A DNA stretch of 64,000 nt from Dioscorea cayenensis subsp. rotundata (lineage: Eukaryota; Streptophyta; Magnoliopsida; Dioscoreales; Dioscoreaceae): NCBI RefSeq assembly GCF_009730915.1, contig NC_052489.1, forward strand, positions 27,087,916-27,151,915. The letters run 5' to 3'. The translations under genes and the position numbers were made by a program. Below, piece by piece: positions 48,720 through 61,700 of the stretch. Under the pieces are notes generated by a model, which did no database searches, was not told the DNA's origin, and saw nothing but the letters and a program-made list of their open reading frames with translations. Position 1 is the first letter of the stretch. Each line of letters opens with the position of its first letter.

Positions 48720-49461
48720 CCTTTTCCATAAGAATTGATTTTGAGTGTATACATTTTTCATCAGAATCTTGAGTAAAGAAAGTACTTTATCTGAATTTGT
48801 TACACTAAGATTTGCGAATTTAAAATCATCTACTTTTATTGCTCATGAGATGATTGTAAATGCTGTTTGACAAATACTCGGTATCAGCTCCTATATTCAG
48901 ACTTAATTTTTGCAGCTAATGAGCTAATTTTCCAAGATTACTTGGCTAAGCATCTCTGCACGTTTGATGAACAACTATTCAGCAATCAAGCGTGTTAATT
49001 TATTTGTCACTTCTTTCTCAATCGCCAAGCTGTTTTAATGAGAACAGTTGAGATGAACTTAAAATAAGTTCTTTACTTTCACCATTCCTTTTCCTTTTAC
49101 CCAAACATCATAAATATGATGTATGTATGTATGTATGTATATATATATATATATATTTTTTTTGACAATGAGAAAGATGACTTGTAATCCTCTGATTAGC
49201 TCATCAGAACTTCGAATTTTTTCAAGGCATAACAAGATAAAAATGGATATTGGATATGGTGTTGCAAAGCATTGCCTTGCTATCCATTTCTGAGATAAAA
49301 TGAATTATGGGAATTTAAGGTGTGTTCCATCTTTATTGGGTTAATGGGTACCAAATTCTCAACAATCGGTAGTCAGTATAAGTTAGGGTAAAAGTCAAAT
49401 TTACATTTTTATGCAACAAGGATCACAGATGAAACAGAGTGATGCTTGCATGCATAACAAT
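48720..49461. other. Convergent 3' ends of OLA1 and HIBADH
   Basis: The 3' flank of OLA1 (plus) meets the 3' flank of the minus-strand dehydrogenase. It includes a GTAT/TA microsatellite at about 49119-49156. No separate gene was recognised. Confidence 0.45.
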
Positions 49462-52400
49462 CTAAGCCTCATCCTTGCCTCCATAAAAATGGCGGAACAC
49501 GCTAGAGAAGTCCTTGGATTCATATCCCTGCTTGCATAATTCCGTATATCTGCAACAAGGTAAATTGTTCATCAGTATCACGAGTGAAAGACGAACACAA
49601 AGTTTCAAAACAAAAATTGTCCAGAGCCTTTGATCAAGAAACACGCACATTTCATGAGCTCCAGAAGCAAGTGGGCAGTTCATGCCAACCTCTTTGGCTG
49701 ATGCCAAGGCAAGTGCCAAATCTTTGGTCTGCAAGGAGGAAAAACAAATCAGTGCAATGCAATATAAATGGATCATGTTCTGCTTGATCTCTCTCATGAG
49801 AGCATCTTATTTAATTATGAGGTGTTGTTCATGACAATTGAAATTTATGATTATCAAGATCATGAAAAAAGTTATGTATGCCAAAGGAAGATAGCAATTT
49901 TGATTGCAAAGTATACCATGAGTTTAGATGAAAATCCAACATCATAATTCCTAGATGAAGGTACTCTTTCCATTACTCCAGGAACCGGATTGTAACTGTC
50001 ACTGCAATGTTCAGGCATTGTGAATCATGAGCATACAGAGAATAATTAAAGATGCATTATGAATTAGTAAAAACACTTGCAGTCTAATGAGAGAATGAGA
50101 GTGAAAAATAGGATGTATAAACACTGCATAATTTACAGCCAATTCCTCTCTAGTTTAGTTTCTCTGTTCTTGGTGGAAGCATGGGACAATGAGAGACAAA
50201 AACTCGTGAGAATGTCCGAGATCAACAATGCACCGACTGTACTGACTGAATGCTAGCCAAAAACATGAGCTTGACAGAGAGGAAAGAGAATGCAAGAATG
50301 CAATACCTACTCCAACAACGAGCACTGGAAGAGTTGAAAATACTAGTTAATGTGCTTGCACTAATCCCTAAACTCTGACCGAGAGCAAGAGCTTCTGAAA
50401 CCCCAATCATACTGATAGCCATGGCCAAATTGTTACAAATTTTTGCAGCCTGGAAAACAGAAAATCATGCTGAATGACAATTCATGACCTTTACCTCAAA
50501 CAGAAAAATTTGAAAACATAAGGATGAACTGTTGCTGAATAAATTGAAGTGAACTTACAGCACCATTTCCTGTCCCACCACAATAAATAATGTTTTTGCC
50601 CATTGACATAAACAAAGGCTTTGCTGCAATATAGGCCTCCTCTGAGCCACCAACCTATATAAGTCGACATATATAATTCACAAATTTCTGGCACAAAAAT
50701 GTCAACTATGTATGATAAAATGGTTGCTTCATCTTCCTTGTCAGCCAGTTGAAGAAATACCAACTTCTACACCAGCTTTGTGAGAAGGGCTTGTGGTTAT
50801 TGCCAACACTGGGAGCATTGAACCAAGCCATTGGATAAGCACCAGGTAGCATTGAAGATGCATAGGAAACATTGATCTTACATCTCCTTCCCACGTGGCA
50901 TATATCCAATGGTTTTGGTTTAATGAACCCAATGCTGCAAGGCAGATGTAGCAAGTTGGTATATATCTCTTGCTAATAAAGTTTTTATTTTAATAATTTT
51001 TGAGCTTGCACATGCTCATCTACTTGAACGTATCGAAGATTGGAAGTGGATATCCAATTGGAATTACAGCTATATGTATGTTTTTTTAAAAGATGAAAGC
51101 CATGATTTTGAATATATGGAGCAAGAGAATCAATGAGAAACATTTAGGTCATACCATGAAAGTCAGGGTCCTTGCTTCTGCACCAGTAACACCTCCAGAA
51201 ACAGGAGCATCTAGCATAACCGGAGTGTTTGCGTACCCTTAACAAGAGAATAATGCTTAAAGATAGATTACTAGTTCAACAAAAGAAATTCTAGCACATT
51301 AGAAAGGGAAAAAAGTAGACGATAGAAGATCTGATTGATTTTGTCACTGATGGGTAGTTCATTACTTTGCATTCATAATATAAGTGAAAGACTTATACTG
51401 TAATGTATCATCACTTGGTTGAAACATACAACAAAATTAATAAAAAGATCAGTTAACTATTCTTATGGTGGATTTCCAAACCTAATCATCATCAATAAAC
51501 AAATCATAAACTATTTAACATCAAACAACACCTTTCTGTTCTTCGAGTGGACAGCTAGAGACACTCGCGGAAAGCTTTCTTGAAGTTTGCGGATCAATGG
51601 TTGAAGAGTCTATAAAAAGCCATGGCCTTACACAACTTCTATCATGTAGTAGCCCATTTGGTCCTGTGTACACATCCAAAACCTGGAAATTCAAAAGTAT
51701 AACAGCAAAGTTCATAACACACATTATCTAGCTTCACTATCATGCTGACAGGATCCCAAATAATTATTCATCAATATAGTGGGAAAAAAGTGAACAAATT
51801 AACAACTCACATTAGAAGCTGAAGGCAGCATTGTAATAACGACATCACTTGTCTCTGCAACTTCAAAAGGAGTTTCCTTTGAGGGGATTCCCTTCTCTGA
51901 GAACTTCTTCATTGCATCATAATTGCTATAAATTTGAAACCAAACGAAGTCACAGGGTTTGTTTAAATGATTATTCATTATATCCAAATATTAACATTAC
52001 TAACTGATCAACTAATACACTGGGCAAACTTTTGACAGTTATATACTATAAAAACAATGAAAATAGTGACTTAACTGAACATACATGTCAAGCCATAAGT
52101 ATTATGCAGCAAAAACAACATACAACTGGGAAACAAATTGTGATAAAAATAAATAAAAGAGCAATTTGCAGATTCAGGGGAAGAGAATGAGAGATTTACA
52201 TGTCATGAACGGTAACCAAATATCCAGCACGAATAAGATTATTTGCCATGTGATATCCCATATTGCCAAGCCCAATAAATCCAACCTTCTGCGCTTGCTT
52301 CATCAAGATGACATGATAATAAAGAAAAAAAAAATCAAGAAAAAAATATATACAAATGTGCATTCATTTCTTATCAAATAGAGAAACGAATGGAGAGTGG

Positions 52401-52695
52401 GCACTTCCATCATCAAGCTCACAACTTGTTCACTCCTTGAGAACCAAAGTTGCAAATTCTAACTCCATACCCAAACAAATGATTCATGGCTTTGAAGATT
52501 GAAACTTTTTGCCAGTTTGTGCGATCAAATTGTGTCAAATCATTTACTTTCAGATTGGAATGAAGGAAAATCAAGGGACAGGAGATCACTGACCTGTAAC
52601 TGGGGTGGAATGGAGGTCGAAGAGAAGGATCGTAGAGGAGAGGATCGGAGAAGGCGCAATAGAACTCTTGGGACTCTAGAGCTCAGAGCATCCAT
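49462..52695 (-). CDS. Mitochondrial 3-hydroxyisobutyrate dehydrogenase
   Basis: Ten minus-strand coding exons, listed 5' to 3': 52594-52695, 52200-52288, 51811-51925, 51532-51682, 51155-51237, 50559-50654, 50307-50449, 49917-50001, 49649-49728, 49462-49549. They give 343 aa. The first 34 residues are rich in Arg and Ser (VPRVLLRLLRSSPLRSFSST), a typical mitochondrial presequence. A Rossmann NAD-binding motif GFIGLGNMGYHMA starts at residue 37. The substrate motif is DAPVSGGVTGAEARTLTFMV (from 162). The catalytic lysine is in GAAAKICNN (Lys215). The enzyme oxidises 3-hydroxyisobutyrate to methylmalonate semialdehyde in valine breakdown. The related cytosolic glyoxylate reductases lack this presequence. 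Confidence 0.93.
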
Positions 52696-52699
52696 GACC

Positions 52700-52790
52700 T
52701 TCTCTCTCTCTCTCTCTCTCTGTGTCTCTCTGTGTCTCTCTGTGTTCCTTCTTTTTTATTATTTTAATTAATTAATTAATTAATTAAAGA
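52700..52790. repeat. CT microsatellite in the HIBADH leader and TTAA run
   Basis: A (TC)n tract with TGTG interruptions (52702-52746) sits directly upstream of the dehydrogenase ATG on the minus strand (GA-rich in the transcript). A (TAAT)n run follows at 52764-52788. CT/GA-rich leaders are common in plant core promoters. Confidence 0.8.
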
Positions 52791-52799
52791 AGAAGATGA

Positions 52800-53070
52800 T
52801 TATAGTGGTAATAAGATAAATCATTAGCTTTATCTTTTCAAAACTATTAATATATCCAAATATGATAATAATAATAATAATTATTATTATTATATGGATT
52901 GGCAAAAAAAAAAAAACTAGATACAAGTAGTTATTATGAATTAATCAATACAAATTGTGTTCCTTGATTTTTCAACTATTTTCGACTCAATTTATGTGCT
53001 TGGTGTGAAAAATAAGATTTTTTTTTTTTTGTCTCTTGTTACATTTTCTTGTTTCATTTTAGAGGAAGGA
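52800..53070. other. AT-rich intergenic stretch upstream of HIBADH
   Basis: Contains (ATA)n/(TTA)n at 52867-52892 that can form a hairpin, and poly-A and poly-T runs. No gene was seen. Confidence 0.4.
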
Positions 53071-53505
53071 TGTTGCAAACCTGGTTTAGTCCCAGATTGC
53101 CTAATTGAGGGGGAGTCAATGTGCATATATGTGGGGGCAACCCCACCCTATCAGGCTGATCTTTTGGGGTTGTGGGTCCCCATCGTGTGCAACATCGTGT
53201 TTTCGTTGAGGCGGTGGTGTGGGGCTGGATGAGGGACCCGACCGGAGGGGCCGACGGGGAGGGTTCGACCCAGGGGACAAACCCGAGTGAAGTGCCCTCG
53301 AGTGAAGCTGGCCGAGTGAAGTGTCGTTGAGTTAAGCGTCACGATCCAGACGAGGACGTCCGGGTCCGATCGGGGAGCAATGTTGCAAACCTGGTTTAGT
53401 CCCACATCCCCTAATGAGGCGGAGTCCGTATGCGTATATGTGGGGGGTAACCCCACCCTATCAAGCCGGTCTTTTGGGGTTGTGGGTCCCCCGCTGTGTG
53501 CAACA
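53071..53505. mobile_element. TRIM-type miniature LTR retroelement
   Basis: Two direct copies of a ~125-bp sequence, 53071-53194 and 53381-53505, start TGTTGCAAACCTGG and end TGTGCAACA. They carry the TTTAGTCCCA(CAT) motif common in plant TRIM LTRs. They flank a GC-rich 186-bp interior with no open frame. LTRs starting TG and ending CA with a tiny noncoding interior define TRIMs. The flanking 5-mers (AAGGA and CAAGA) are not a clean duplication, and no convincing primer-binding site was identified. The two LTRs differ at roughly a tenth of positions, so the insertion is not recent. Confidence 0.75.
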
Positions 53506-53968
53506 CAAGATGGTAATTTTGACATATGTTTTTCTTTCATTCATTTATCTCCTTGTTTATTTTTATAGACATGTATATCATGAACATACATTTTGAGTTA
53601 TATATATAGCATGTATGTATGAATATGTCATGCTTGTATTTATTCTTACACATGAATTATTAGTTTTGTAATAATGTTAAAATTATCTTAAAAAAATGTA
53701 TTTTATGGATCATTTGCACATTTTTCTCCTTTCTTTGTGGCTATTGGGATGTGAAATAGGAAAAATATTTATAACTCATTAAAAAAAATCACAGGTAAAA
53801 TTTATATATATATATATATATATATTAAAGTTTTTTAAAAGAGAAATCGCTCAAAAAGTCCAATCAACTTTATTATTGGGCCAATAAAATCTTTAATTTT
53901 TTCAAATCCCTTGGAAGCCCCTTTTTTTCCCAGAATTACTTTTAATTCCATTGGCTAGATAACCTCAA

Positions 53969-54088
53969 GTTTACTATACTTACATCATGTTCAATTTTTA
54001 GTTTTGTTATTTGATTTTGGTATTTCGGATTTACTATACTTACATCACGTTCAATTTTTAGTTTTGCTCTTTGATTTTTTGTGTATCC
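53969..54088. repeat. 60-bp tandem duplication
   Basis: TTTACTATACTTACATCA.GTTCAATTTTTAGTTTTG... occurs twice, with copies beginning near 53970 and 54030, nearly identical. Confidence 0.85.
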
Positions 54089-54457
54089 GTTTACTATTTG
54101 GCAAATTATTTAAATTTGTGTGTTGTCGAACAGAATACGAACTTCTAAAGGTGACGAGAGGGATGAAATAAAACTAGTTGTAAAAAGAAGGAATTATAGA
54201 GAATAATTGTTTGTTAGAAGGACTTATTGAAATAAATAAAAAATTTCAAGGATTAATAAGTAATTTATCTTTTTAAAAAGGGTTTGAGGTAGATGTACCA
54301 TTGTAGTTCATTCAATTTTTCAGAATAAATAAATAATTAATTAATTATTTTTAATTTTATTTTTAGAGATAATTAAAAATAAACCAGAAGTAGTATAAGA
54401 ATCCTCTACCTTTGAGTAGAGGGGCAGCCAAATACTAATTACCTTATTATAGGTTTG

Positions 54458-54905
54458 GTTAGGTATAGGGGTGTAAATGAGCCAAGCTACTCTTGAGCTA
54501 TTCGAGATCGGCTTGATCAATACTCGAATTTGATTCAATTTTTCATGAGCCGAACTGAGCTCAAGCTGCTCGTTTACATTTGATGAGCTGAGCTCGAGCT
54601 GAAACATACTCAACTCATGAGGCTCGCAAGCCTAAACGAGCTTTTATATATAAAATATTAAATTATTTATATATAAATTATAAAAATGCATAATTATATA
54701 AACTATGTTAAATTACAAAATTACCCTTTTATCCAACTGTGATAGGTTAATCGAGCTACTTGAGCTTTTCAACGAGCCGAGCTTGAGCACAAAAAAAAAA
54801 GGGCTCAAACAAGCTAGAGCCGAGCTCTAGCCTTCAAATAATATACTTGAGCCGAGCTCGAGCCTGGTGATACTCGGCTCGGCTCGCTACAGCCCTAGTT
54901 AGGTA
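54458..54905. mobile_element. Second hAT MITE with perfect 8-bp target duplication
   Basis: The element is 54466-54897 (432 bp). The ends TAGGGGTGTAAATGAGCC and GGCTCGCTACAGCCCTA are inverted repeats. GTTAGGTA is found exactly at 54458-54465 and 54898-54905. Subterminal GAGCTCGAGC / GCTCGAGC motifs repeat in both arms. There is no coding capacity. It has the same TAGGGGTG-type end as the MITE at 5074 but a different interior. Confidence 0.88.
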
Positions 54906-55470
54906 TCACTTATTTCATATATTTTTATATTTTTCAAAAGTCTATCTAAACAAATAAATATTATCTAAAAATGTTTAATTTATTTTGAAAAAAAAATACT
55001 TATTCAAAAGTGCGAAGTCATTAATCTCTTTTTATTATATTAAAAAAATATATTACTTTGATTTATAGTAAATTTTATAATTATGCAAGAGGTTGGGTGT
55101 TCAAATCCTATCTAAGGCCTAAAAAATGCCCTTATATATCTCTGACTTTTGCGTTTGTTGTATTTATCAAAATATATATATATATATATATATATGATTA
55201 CGAAGTTATAGCTTTACTTGAAATTATTTTTTTATAATATACATAAAATTATGCTTGAAACAATATTACCTGAGTAACCTGACTAGATTTCCCTTGGTTT
55301 GGTCACTCTCCATTTCATATAACTAATACTATATATATATATATAATTATTAACTAATATGAAACTTAAGTTTAAACACATCATTATTCATCCACTAATC
55401 ATCATAATAACAAGACATCTCGTCTATCTTGGCATGATATAACAACAACAATAATAATAAAGAAAAAAAA
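54906..55470. other. AT-rich intergenic stretch, nothing recognised
   Basis: Contains (AT)n tracts at about 55161-55195 and 55330-55346. No gene was recognised. Confidence 0.4.
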
Positions 55471-56040
55471 AAGTTGCAGGGATTGCTATATTATAGCTGG
55501 GCATCCATCCGCCTTGCCATCATAAAATGACTGCAGAGGTTGCTACGACAATTACAGGGCATCCATCTACCTTGCCATGGTATAATAATCAGAACAATAA
55601 TAAAAACAATAACAATAATAAGAAGAAGAAAAAAAAAATGGCCGCAGGGATTGCCACGTTATAGCTGAGCATCCCTCCGCCTCTCCATCATAAAAGGGTT
55701 GCAGAGGTTGCTACGATAATAACAATACATCCACCTACCTCGTCATGGTATGATAATAATAACAACAACAAAAAAACAATAATAATAATATTAAAAACTA
55801 CAGGGATTGCCACATTATATCTTGGCATCAATCTACCTCGCCATCATAAAATGGCTGCAGAGGTTACTACAACAATAACAATAACAAGACATCCATCTAC
55901 CTCTCAATGGTATAACAACAACAACAACAACGATAAATACATAAACCTGAAAGAGATCATTTCTGTCACTTTTGTTGTCGAATGGCTACAGAGGTTGCTC
56001 ATTAACAGCAGACCATCCGCTTGCCTTGCCGTTTCAAGTA
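55470..56040. repeat. Minisatellite, 3-4 copies of ~160 bp
   Basis: A block reading GCAGGGATTGC...TTATA..TGGGCATCCATC..CCTTGCCATCATAAAATG.CTGCAGAGGTTGCTAC, then an (ATA/AAC)-rich stretch, recurs with starts near 55476, 55644 and 55799, and a partial fourth near 55980. The AAC/AAT spacers differ in length between copies. Confidence 0.8.
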
Positions 56041-57840
56041 TACATTTTTTTAGGGTGCATGTATGAAAAAGAAAGCTTAAAGAGATCTTTGATCTCTCAT
56101 ATTGGTTTGCTTGAGAGGTTGCATGCAAAAAGGAGATCACCTTCTCCAAATATAACAATCCAAGAGCAATTCCAAACATTCCAAGGAGATGAGTGAAAAT
56201 GTGCTGTTTTCCGTGCAAACATCGAGGGTTCAACCATCTCCACAACCACAACAAGAAAGTGGCAACTCATGGTTTGGTTGAAGGGGTGTAGCATATCCAC
56301 ATTTTCTAAAAAAAAATGATGAGTAATAAAAATAAAATAGCAAGTGAGCATACCTTTCGCACCATCAGAAAGGAATCTTGAAACTAGAATTTTAGAGATT
56401 CTTCGAGAAAAACAAAAACATTGAGGAACACATAGGACGTAAACCAAAGGGTCGCTAAAAAGTAGTAGTGAAAAAATAGTAGATCTCGTCGAGCATAACA
56501 GAGACAAAAACCACATAATGCAATGATAAAAATTGAAAAGACAAGAAAGACAATGAGGAGAGTGACATGACAAAGGAATTATTGATTAAAAACAATACTA
56601 TGAAAAAAAATCAATACTAACAAAAAAACGATTGAAGTGAGGCTCAGAATCACTCACTAACCAATACTAGTGAGTTGAACATGCTCCAATGGCTGCAAAT
56701 GCTTGCCTCGCCGTCTTTGGACATCATAAAACATATGGTGTTTTATTTATTTATTTTTCCTTCCCTGATAAACAGGTAACAAGCGCCACCCACTTAAGGG
56801 ACATGCAAATAAAAAATTCCACAAGTTACAGTGGCTTAAAAGAACACCAAGGTACAGAGCATATGGTTTATACACTAGGGTTATATTATCACAACCTCCC
56901 TCATATGAATAGATAGGCCCATATGAGTAAATCCTTCTACGGTGGAATACCATTAAAATGATCAGGTTGAGTACAAAAAAATTTTAAAAAACATCAGGGT
57001 TAGAGAAAAAAAAACTCCAACAAAAATATAGCCATTCAGAAAGACTAGATGCATCAATGCGAATCTTGTCCAAAACTTTGCACTCTACTAATTGGCAACC
57101 AGGAGCCATTGTTTCAAAATTTTGCACACAGCTCAAACCCTAACCAACCATTTGCAAAAACTCAATTTTAGGCTCACTAAAAACTCATTCATGTTCAATA
57201 AGAGCAACTGACAGAATCCTAGCACCAAACTAAAACTGAAAGAGCATGACAAACTTGCTTTGACAAAAAGAAGCAGAAAAGATTTGACAACAACCAACGA
57301 TCCTAATTTAGGATTAACACTTATAACAAGATAATTATTTTTAAAGGAACACGCTAATTGGGAACGTTGGGGAATGTTCTAGTGCTAACTTTTCCAGCTA
57401 TCAAGTGAAGATATAAAAATAATTTGAATTTAACCACTAAATTAGAGTTTAAACTTAAATTTTAATTTAAACTCACATAAATAAGTTTTTTTAAAAAATA
57501 TTTTTTTAAAGTAAATATAATAATTTTCCAGAAAAGATTTTTAAATCATTTGTCTGCTATTTTTATAGATATATAATAACGGCAAGTAACTGTTATATAA
57601 TCATCTTTTTTTATTTAATTTTATTTAATTTTAAAATTTAAAAGCGGAAATAAAATCTTAATTCCAAGGAACAAGGAGACCAATCCATTGTTTCCAAGTC
57701 AAGTGGGAGGGGTAAAGAGGTCTTGTTGAAGCATCTTGACTCCAACTAACCCAGTGTCAGCTTTATCCAAGAAACCTTATCTCGAGGCAAAGATTGGTTT
57801 AATCTTAGCCGTTCAATAAGGCGGTGCATGAGCAGAAAAA
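56041..57840. other. Intergenic region upstream of HEN1, nothing recognised
   Basis: Moderately AT-rich, purine-rich sequence. A 158-codon minus-strand frame at 56097-56573 is rich in Cys, Phe, Ser and Leu without any motif, and I do not accept it as a gene. There are no clear repeat ends. The last 200 bp are likely the HEN1 promoter. Confidence 0.4.
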
Positions 57841-57845
57841 CCTGG

Positions 57846-57856
57846 CCTTTTTATAT
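57846..57856 (+). promoter_or_regulatory. TATA box of HEN1
   Basis: CTTTTTATATCACC is followed about 30-40 bp later by a pyrimidine-rich leader (57870-57985). A probable leader intron starts after GAGATCGAAG near 57987 and runs to just before 58769. The acceptor is not fixed. Confidence 0.5.
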
Positions 57857-58768
57857 CACCCCCTCTCAAACCACTTTCCCTCCTCACTCTTCCTTTGTTC
57901 GATCACCTCCGTGTTTTCTCGGCTCAATCTCGCCTTCATTCCTCCGCTCAATCCATCTCTTAGTGACTTCTCCGTGTGAGATCGAAGGTTCGCGTCTCTT
58001 TGAATCCTAATTTTTAAGCCGATTGGTGAATTTGGAGCGGTTTTTTGATGCTTTTTGTGTGTGTATGTGTGTGGTGATTAATGCTGGTTGTTTGTTTTGG
58101 ATTTAGGGTTTTTAAGTACGTTTTTTTATTGGTTTGAGACTGGAATGGAGTTCTTATATGGTGTTTTTTTTTAAGCAATGGTTTGTTTGATCGTTTGTGT
58201 TTTGGGTTTCCTCTTGGTGTAGTGGTTGGTTCTCGGAGGCTCTAGGGTTTTATTGTCATTTTTGGTGATTTTTGCAGGAAGGTGATGAATATTGCTCTTT
58301 CGGCTGTTTTTTGATTAGATTTTTGAGCTGGCTGTTTGATTGTTCTCAAATTTGGATGATCGAATTTGTTTGCGTTTCATTGGATTTATTGATCTTGTCA
58401 AAGAAAAAAAATTATATAATTGATTGGTATGTGGTTTTTTGTGACACTGTTGAGATTTGGTTATTATTTTATTTAATATTTTTAGGCGGAATTGTTTGGA
58501 TTTTAGGATATGTATCTTTTGTGCTGGATTCTGGAATAGCGGCGAATTGTTGGTAATAGTTTGTGTACTGTTAGAAACTACCACTGCTGAGATTTTTGAC
58601 AAGAGGGTTAGATACTGATCATGACTTTTTTGGATTTTAATTGTATTTTTTTTTGTATTTTATGTCTTGCGGGGAGGGATTACTGTTTTCTGATTAGTTT
58701 ATTATTGACAAATATTTAATTGTTGTATAAGTGGTGTATCATAATAGACAAAAGATTGAAGACAACTA

Positions 58769-61700
58769 ATGAAGAACCAAGCCACACAACCTGTTGCAAT
58801 AAAAAGGCCAGAGCTTACTCCCAAAGCCCTTATACATCAGAAAGTATGGTAGTAAAGCTTGCTACAAGATTGAGGAAGTGCAACAGTATGTGGATAATGC
58901 TTGCCCTGGGCTTGCTATTCCACAGCAAGTTCGTTACATGTATCGATGTTCTTTGGATCTCCCTGATCTATCTGTTACTTCTGATACCTTCACGAAAAAG
59001 AAGGAAGCAGAACAGTCTGCTGCCAAGATTGCCATAGAGAAGGTATGGCTCCATTAATTTATTTATTTTTAATTTTTTTGAATTGCTTTCGTCTGTCCAG
59101 AGAAGTAACACATGAATTTTGAGCTTGTCCTTACTGAGAAGATGGGAAGATGTATCTCTTACAGTGAGAGAGATGCTAACTATTTGGAGTAGTTCAGTGT
59201 TTAAGTAGCAATTGGATATCAATAGGATAATGATCGAAAGGAAAGGATTGTCTTATTGCTTGGATATCTGGATACATAAGCTATACTTACTAACAGTTCC
59301 CTTCTCTTAACCCTCGCTAGTTCAGGTTATTACCCTCTTCACCTTCTCATTTGAGCTAGTTGCTTATCTTTTTGCTGGTGCTTGGCATTTTGATGTTTTT
59401 GAGTCTTTAACTCTCTGCTATAGTAGTATAGTGTGTTGCCAATTGCAACTTAACTTCACCTCCTTATTGTCACTTTGCTTCTTGGACATTTTCATCAATG
59501 CCAGCTTGGATTCTTGTTGTGTCTTTTTGGCATGATCGGATACTTTACCATACATAAGATATTGGAAGCCTTAGTATATTGCTGCAAGCCTGAACTTTTG
59601 TTCTTATAAAATGCTTTATGGATTAGTGTTAAAGATGTTATCTTCAAACTTAATTTTTTTTCTTTTTAATTTGCATCTAGTTTCTTTGGTCTTCATTCTT
59701 GTTCCTGTTTTGCAGCTCGGTATCCAGTCCACAACAAATGATCCTACGCCACAAGAGGCTATGGATGAATTAGTTGCTCGTATATCCGGGTTATTTACCA
59801 ATGAGGTTAGCTTTCTAGTACAGCATTTTGATTTAATTTCTTTTCTTTTTTATATAGATCATATGCATCAATATGAAAGACTGAAAACTCTCTTTTTCTT
59901 GCCCTTTACTGGAGTCTGATAGACTATACAAGTGAACTGTCATTTGAAAGATTTCTGTCAAATAGTAGCTTGAAACAATAGATGCAAAAACTGGAGATGT
60001 ATATATGAGATCTGTAACATATTTCACTGTTTTTTTTTCTGCCAATAGTTCCTTTCTTCATCCCATCCCCTGACTGGACACATCAGAGTTGCATTGAAGA
60101 AAATGGGTGCCTGTTTTGGTAGGATTCCCATCTCTGTGATTGCTGCCTCCGATGTGAAAGTTTGCAATTTGTGCAGAGTCATCAATCCTGATGTGGAGTC
60201 AGATCCTCTCCTGTTAATATCACTTGTCAGGAAGGCTGCAAAAATGTCTGATTCCCTTGTTACCAGTGACAAAGAGCCTTGGATATCAAGACAAGGTGCA
60301 TACTCTGCCGAGGTTTTACAGTTGTTAGCAGACTGTGAATCATGCCAAACAGGATGTGTGGATATAGGAGCCCTTCTTATTCCTTGCTCAACTGAGAAGC
60401 ACCCTGAGTCATTGAGTCTTAATATTGACAATAATTATTATTACTTGGATGCAATTGCTCAAGTACTTGGTGGTGCTGATTCATCTCAAATTTTGATCTC
60501 AAGGTTTGTCAAAACTGTATAACCTGATTTGATCTATTTTCCAAAAGAACTGTGTTTATGTTTGCTACTTGACATCATGAGTTGCATGTTTGGCTCATTT
60601 CAGGACTGTTGGCAAGGCTTCTTCTGAAATGAAACTTTACTTCCATGTTCCAAAAGTTTCAAATTGGCCCGCATATCTATTATCAGAGGTGGAAGGCAAA
60701 AATGGCAGTCTTAACCTAATGCTCAATAAAAGAGCATCCTACTTATCAGGTCAAAGAATTTATGGAGATGCAGTCTTGGCAAATGTTGGATACACATGGA
60801 AGTCTTCAGACCTCTTCTATGAAGATGTATCTTTGTGTACCTATTACAGGTCTGTCCTGATCTATTACTGTTTTTAATTCAAATTTTCTCACTGTCAATT
60901 TTTTTTATATCCTTCAGTCTCCAATAGGAGTCATGAAACTATTGGCATTGATTTAGTAGCGCTATTAATTCATCTATAGATATAGGATATACTGTCCTGT
61001 CCAAGCTTAAAGTCCTAATCTTACTTTTCCAACAAAGATGTAATAATTAGGTCATGATAATTATTTTGAACGTTTGACTACACTTTGATATAACATACAA
61101 TGACATGATTTGTGACAAGGCATGTGAAAGTCACTAATCACTGTTTCTCGAGTATGTGAATGATAACCTAATTATGTTTTAAAAAAAATTCTGCTTGATC
61201 TTTTGTATTGTCTACGTACTTTAGCTTCCTATGAACTTGAGCTTTAACATCTTCATGAACTTTCTTCATGCTATCTCGGCATTTCTATTGTTGATCCTAC
61301 TAAGTTCGAAATTTGTGTGGTCATATATAATATCATTTCTGTTTGATTTTTCCCTTTATTGATATCTGTGTAGATTGCTTCTCAATAAGGTTCCTGATGG
61401 CCATTACAAGTTGTCCAGAGAGGCATTATTGATAGCAGAGCTCCCAACCAGATATACTTCTCGCATGAACTGGAAGGGCCCTTCTCCACGAGACCTCCTC
61501 TGCACGTTCTGTCGACAGCACCGGCTTTGTGAGCCCCTTTTTAATGTGAAATTTCTGGATTCTCCTGGAAAATTTTCAGAATTGTCGAGGACTTGCAAAA
61601 ATTGGAAGCCATCAATGTTAGAAGAAGAAATTGAGAAGGCAAATACTGAAGCAGATCATGTCAGTAACAGAGACGAGGAAAGGGTAAGCAGTTTCCAATG

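Noticed and set aside
53066-53510. 5-bp target duplication of the TRIM (AAGGA / CAAGA)
   Set aside because: The two flanks do not match well enough, so it is not claimed.
56097-56573. 158-codon open frame on the minus strand
   Set aside because: Composition is dominated by Cys, Phe, Leu and Ser, with no recognisable motif, splice context or promoter. It is probably chance in a purine-rich plus strand.
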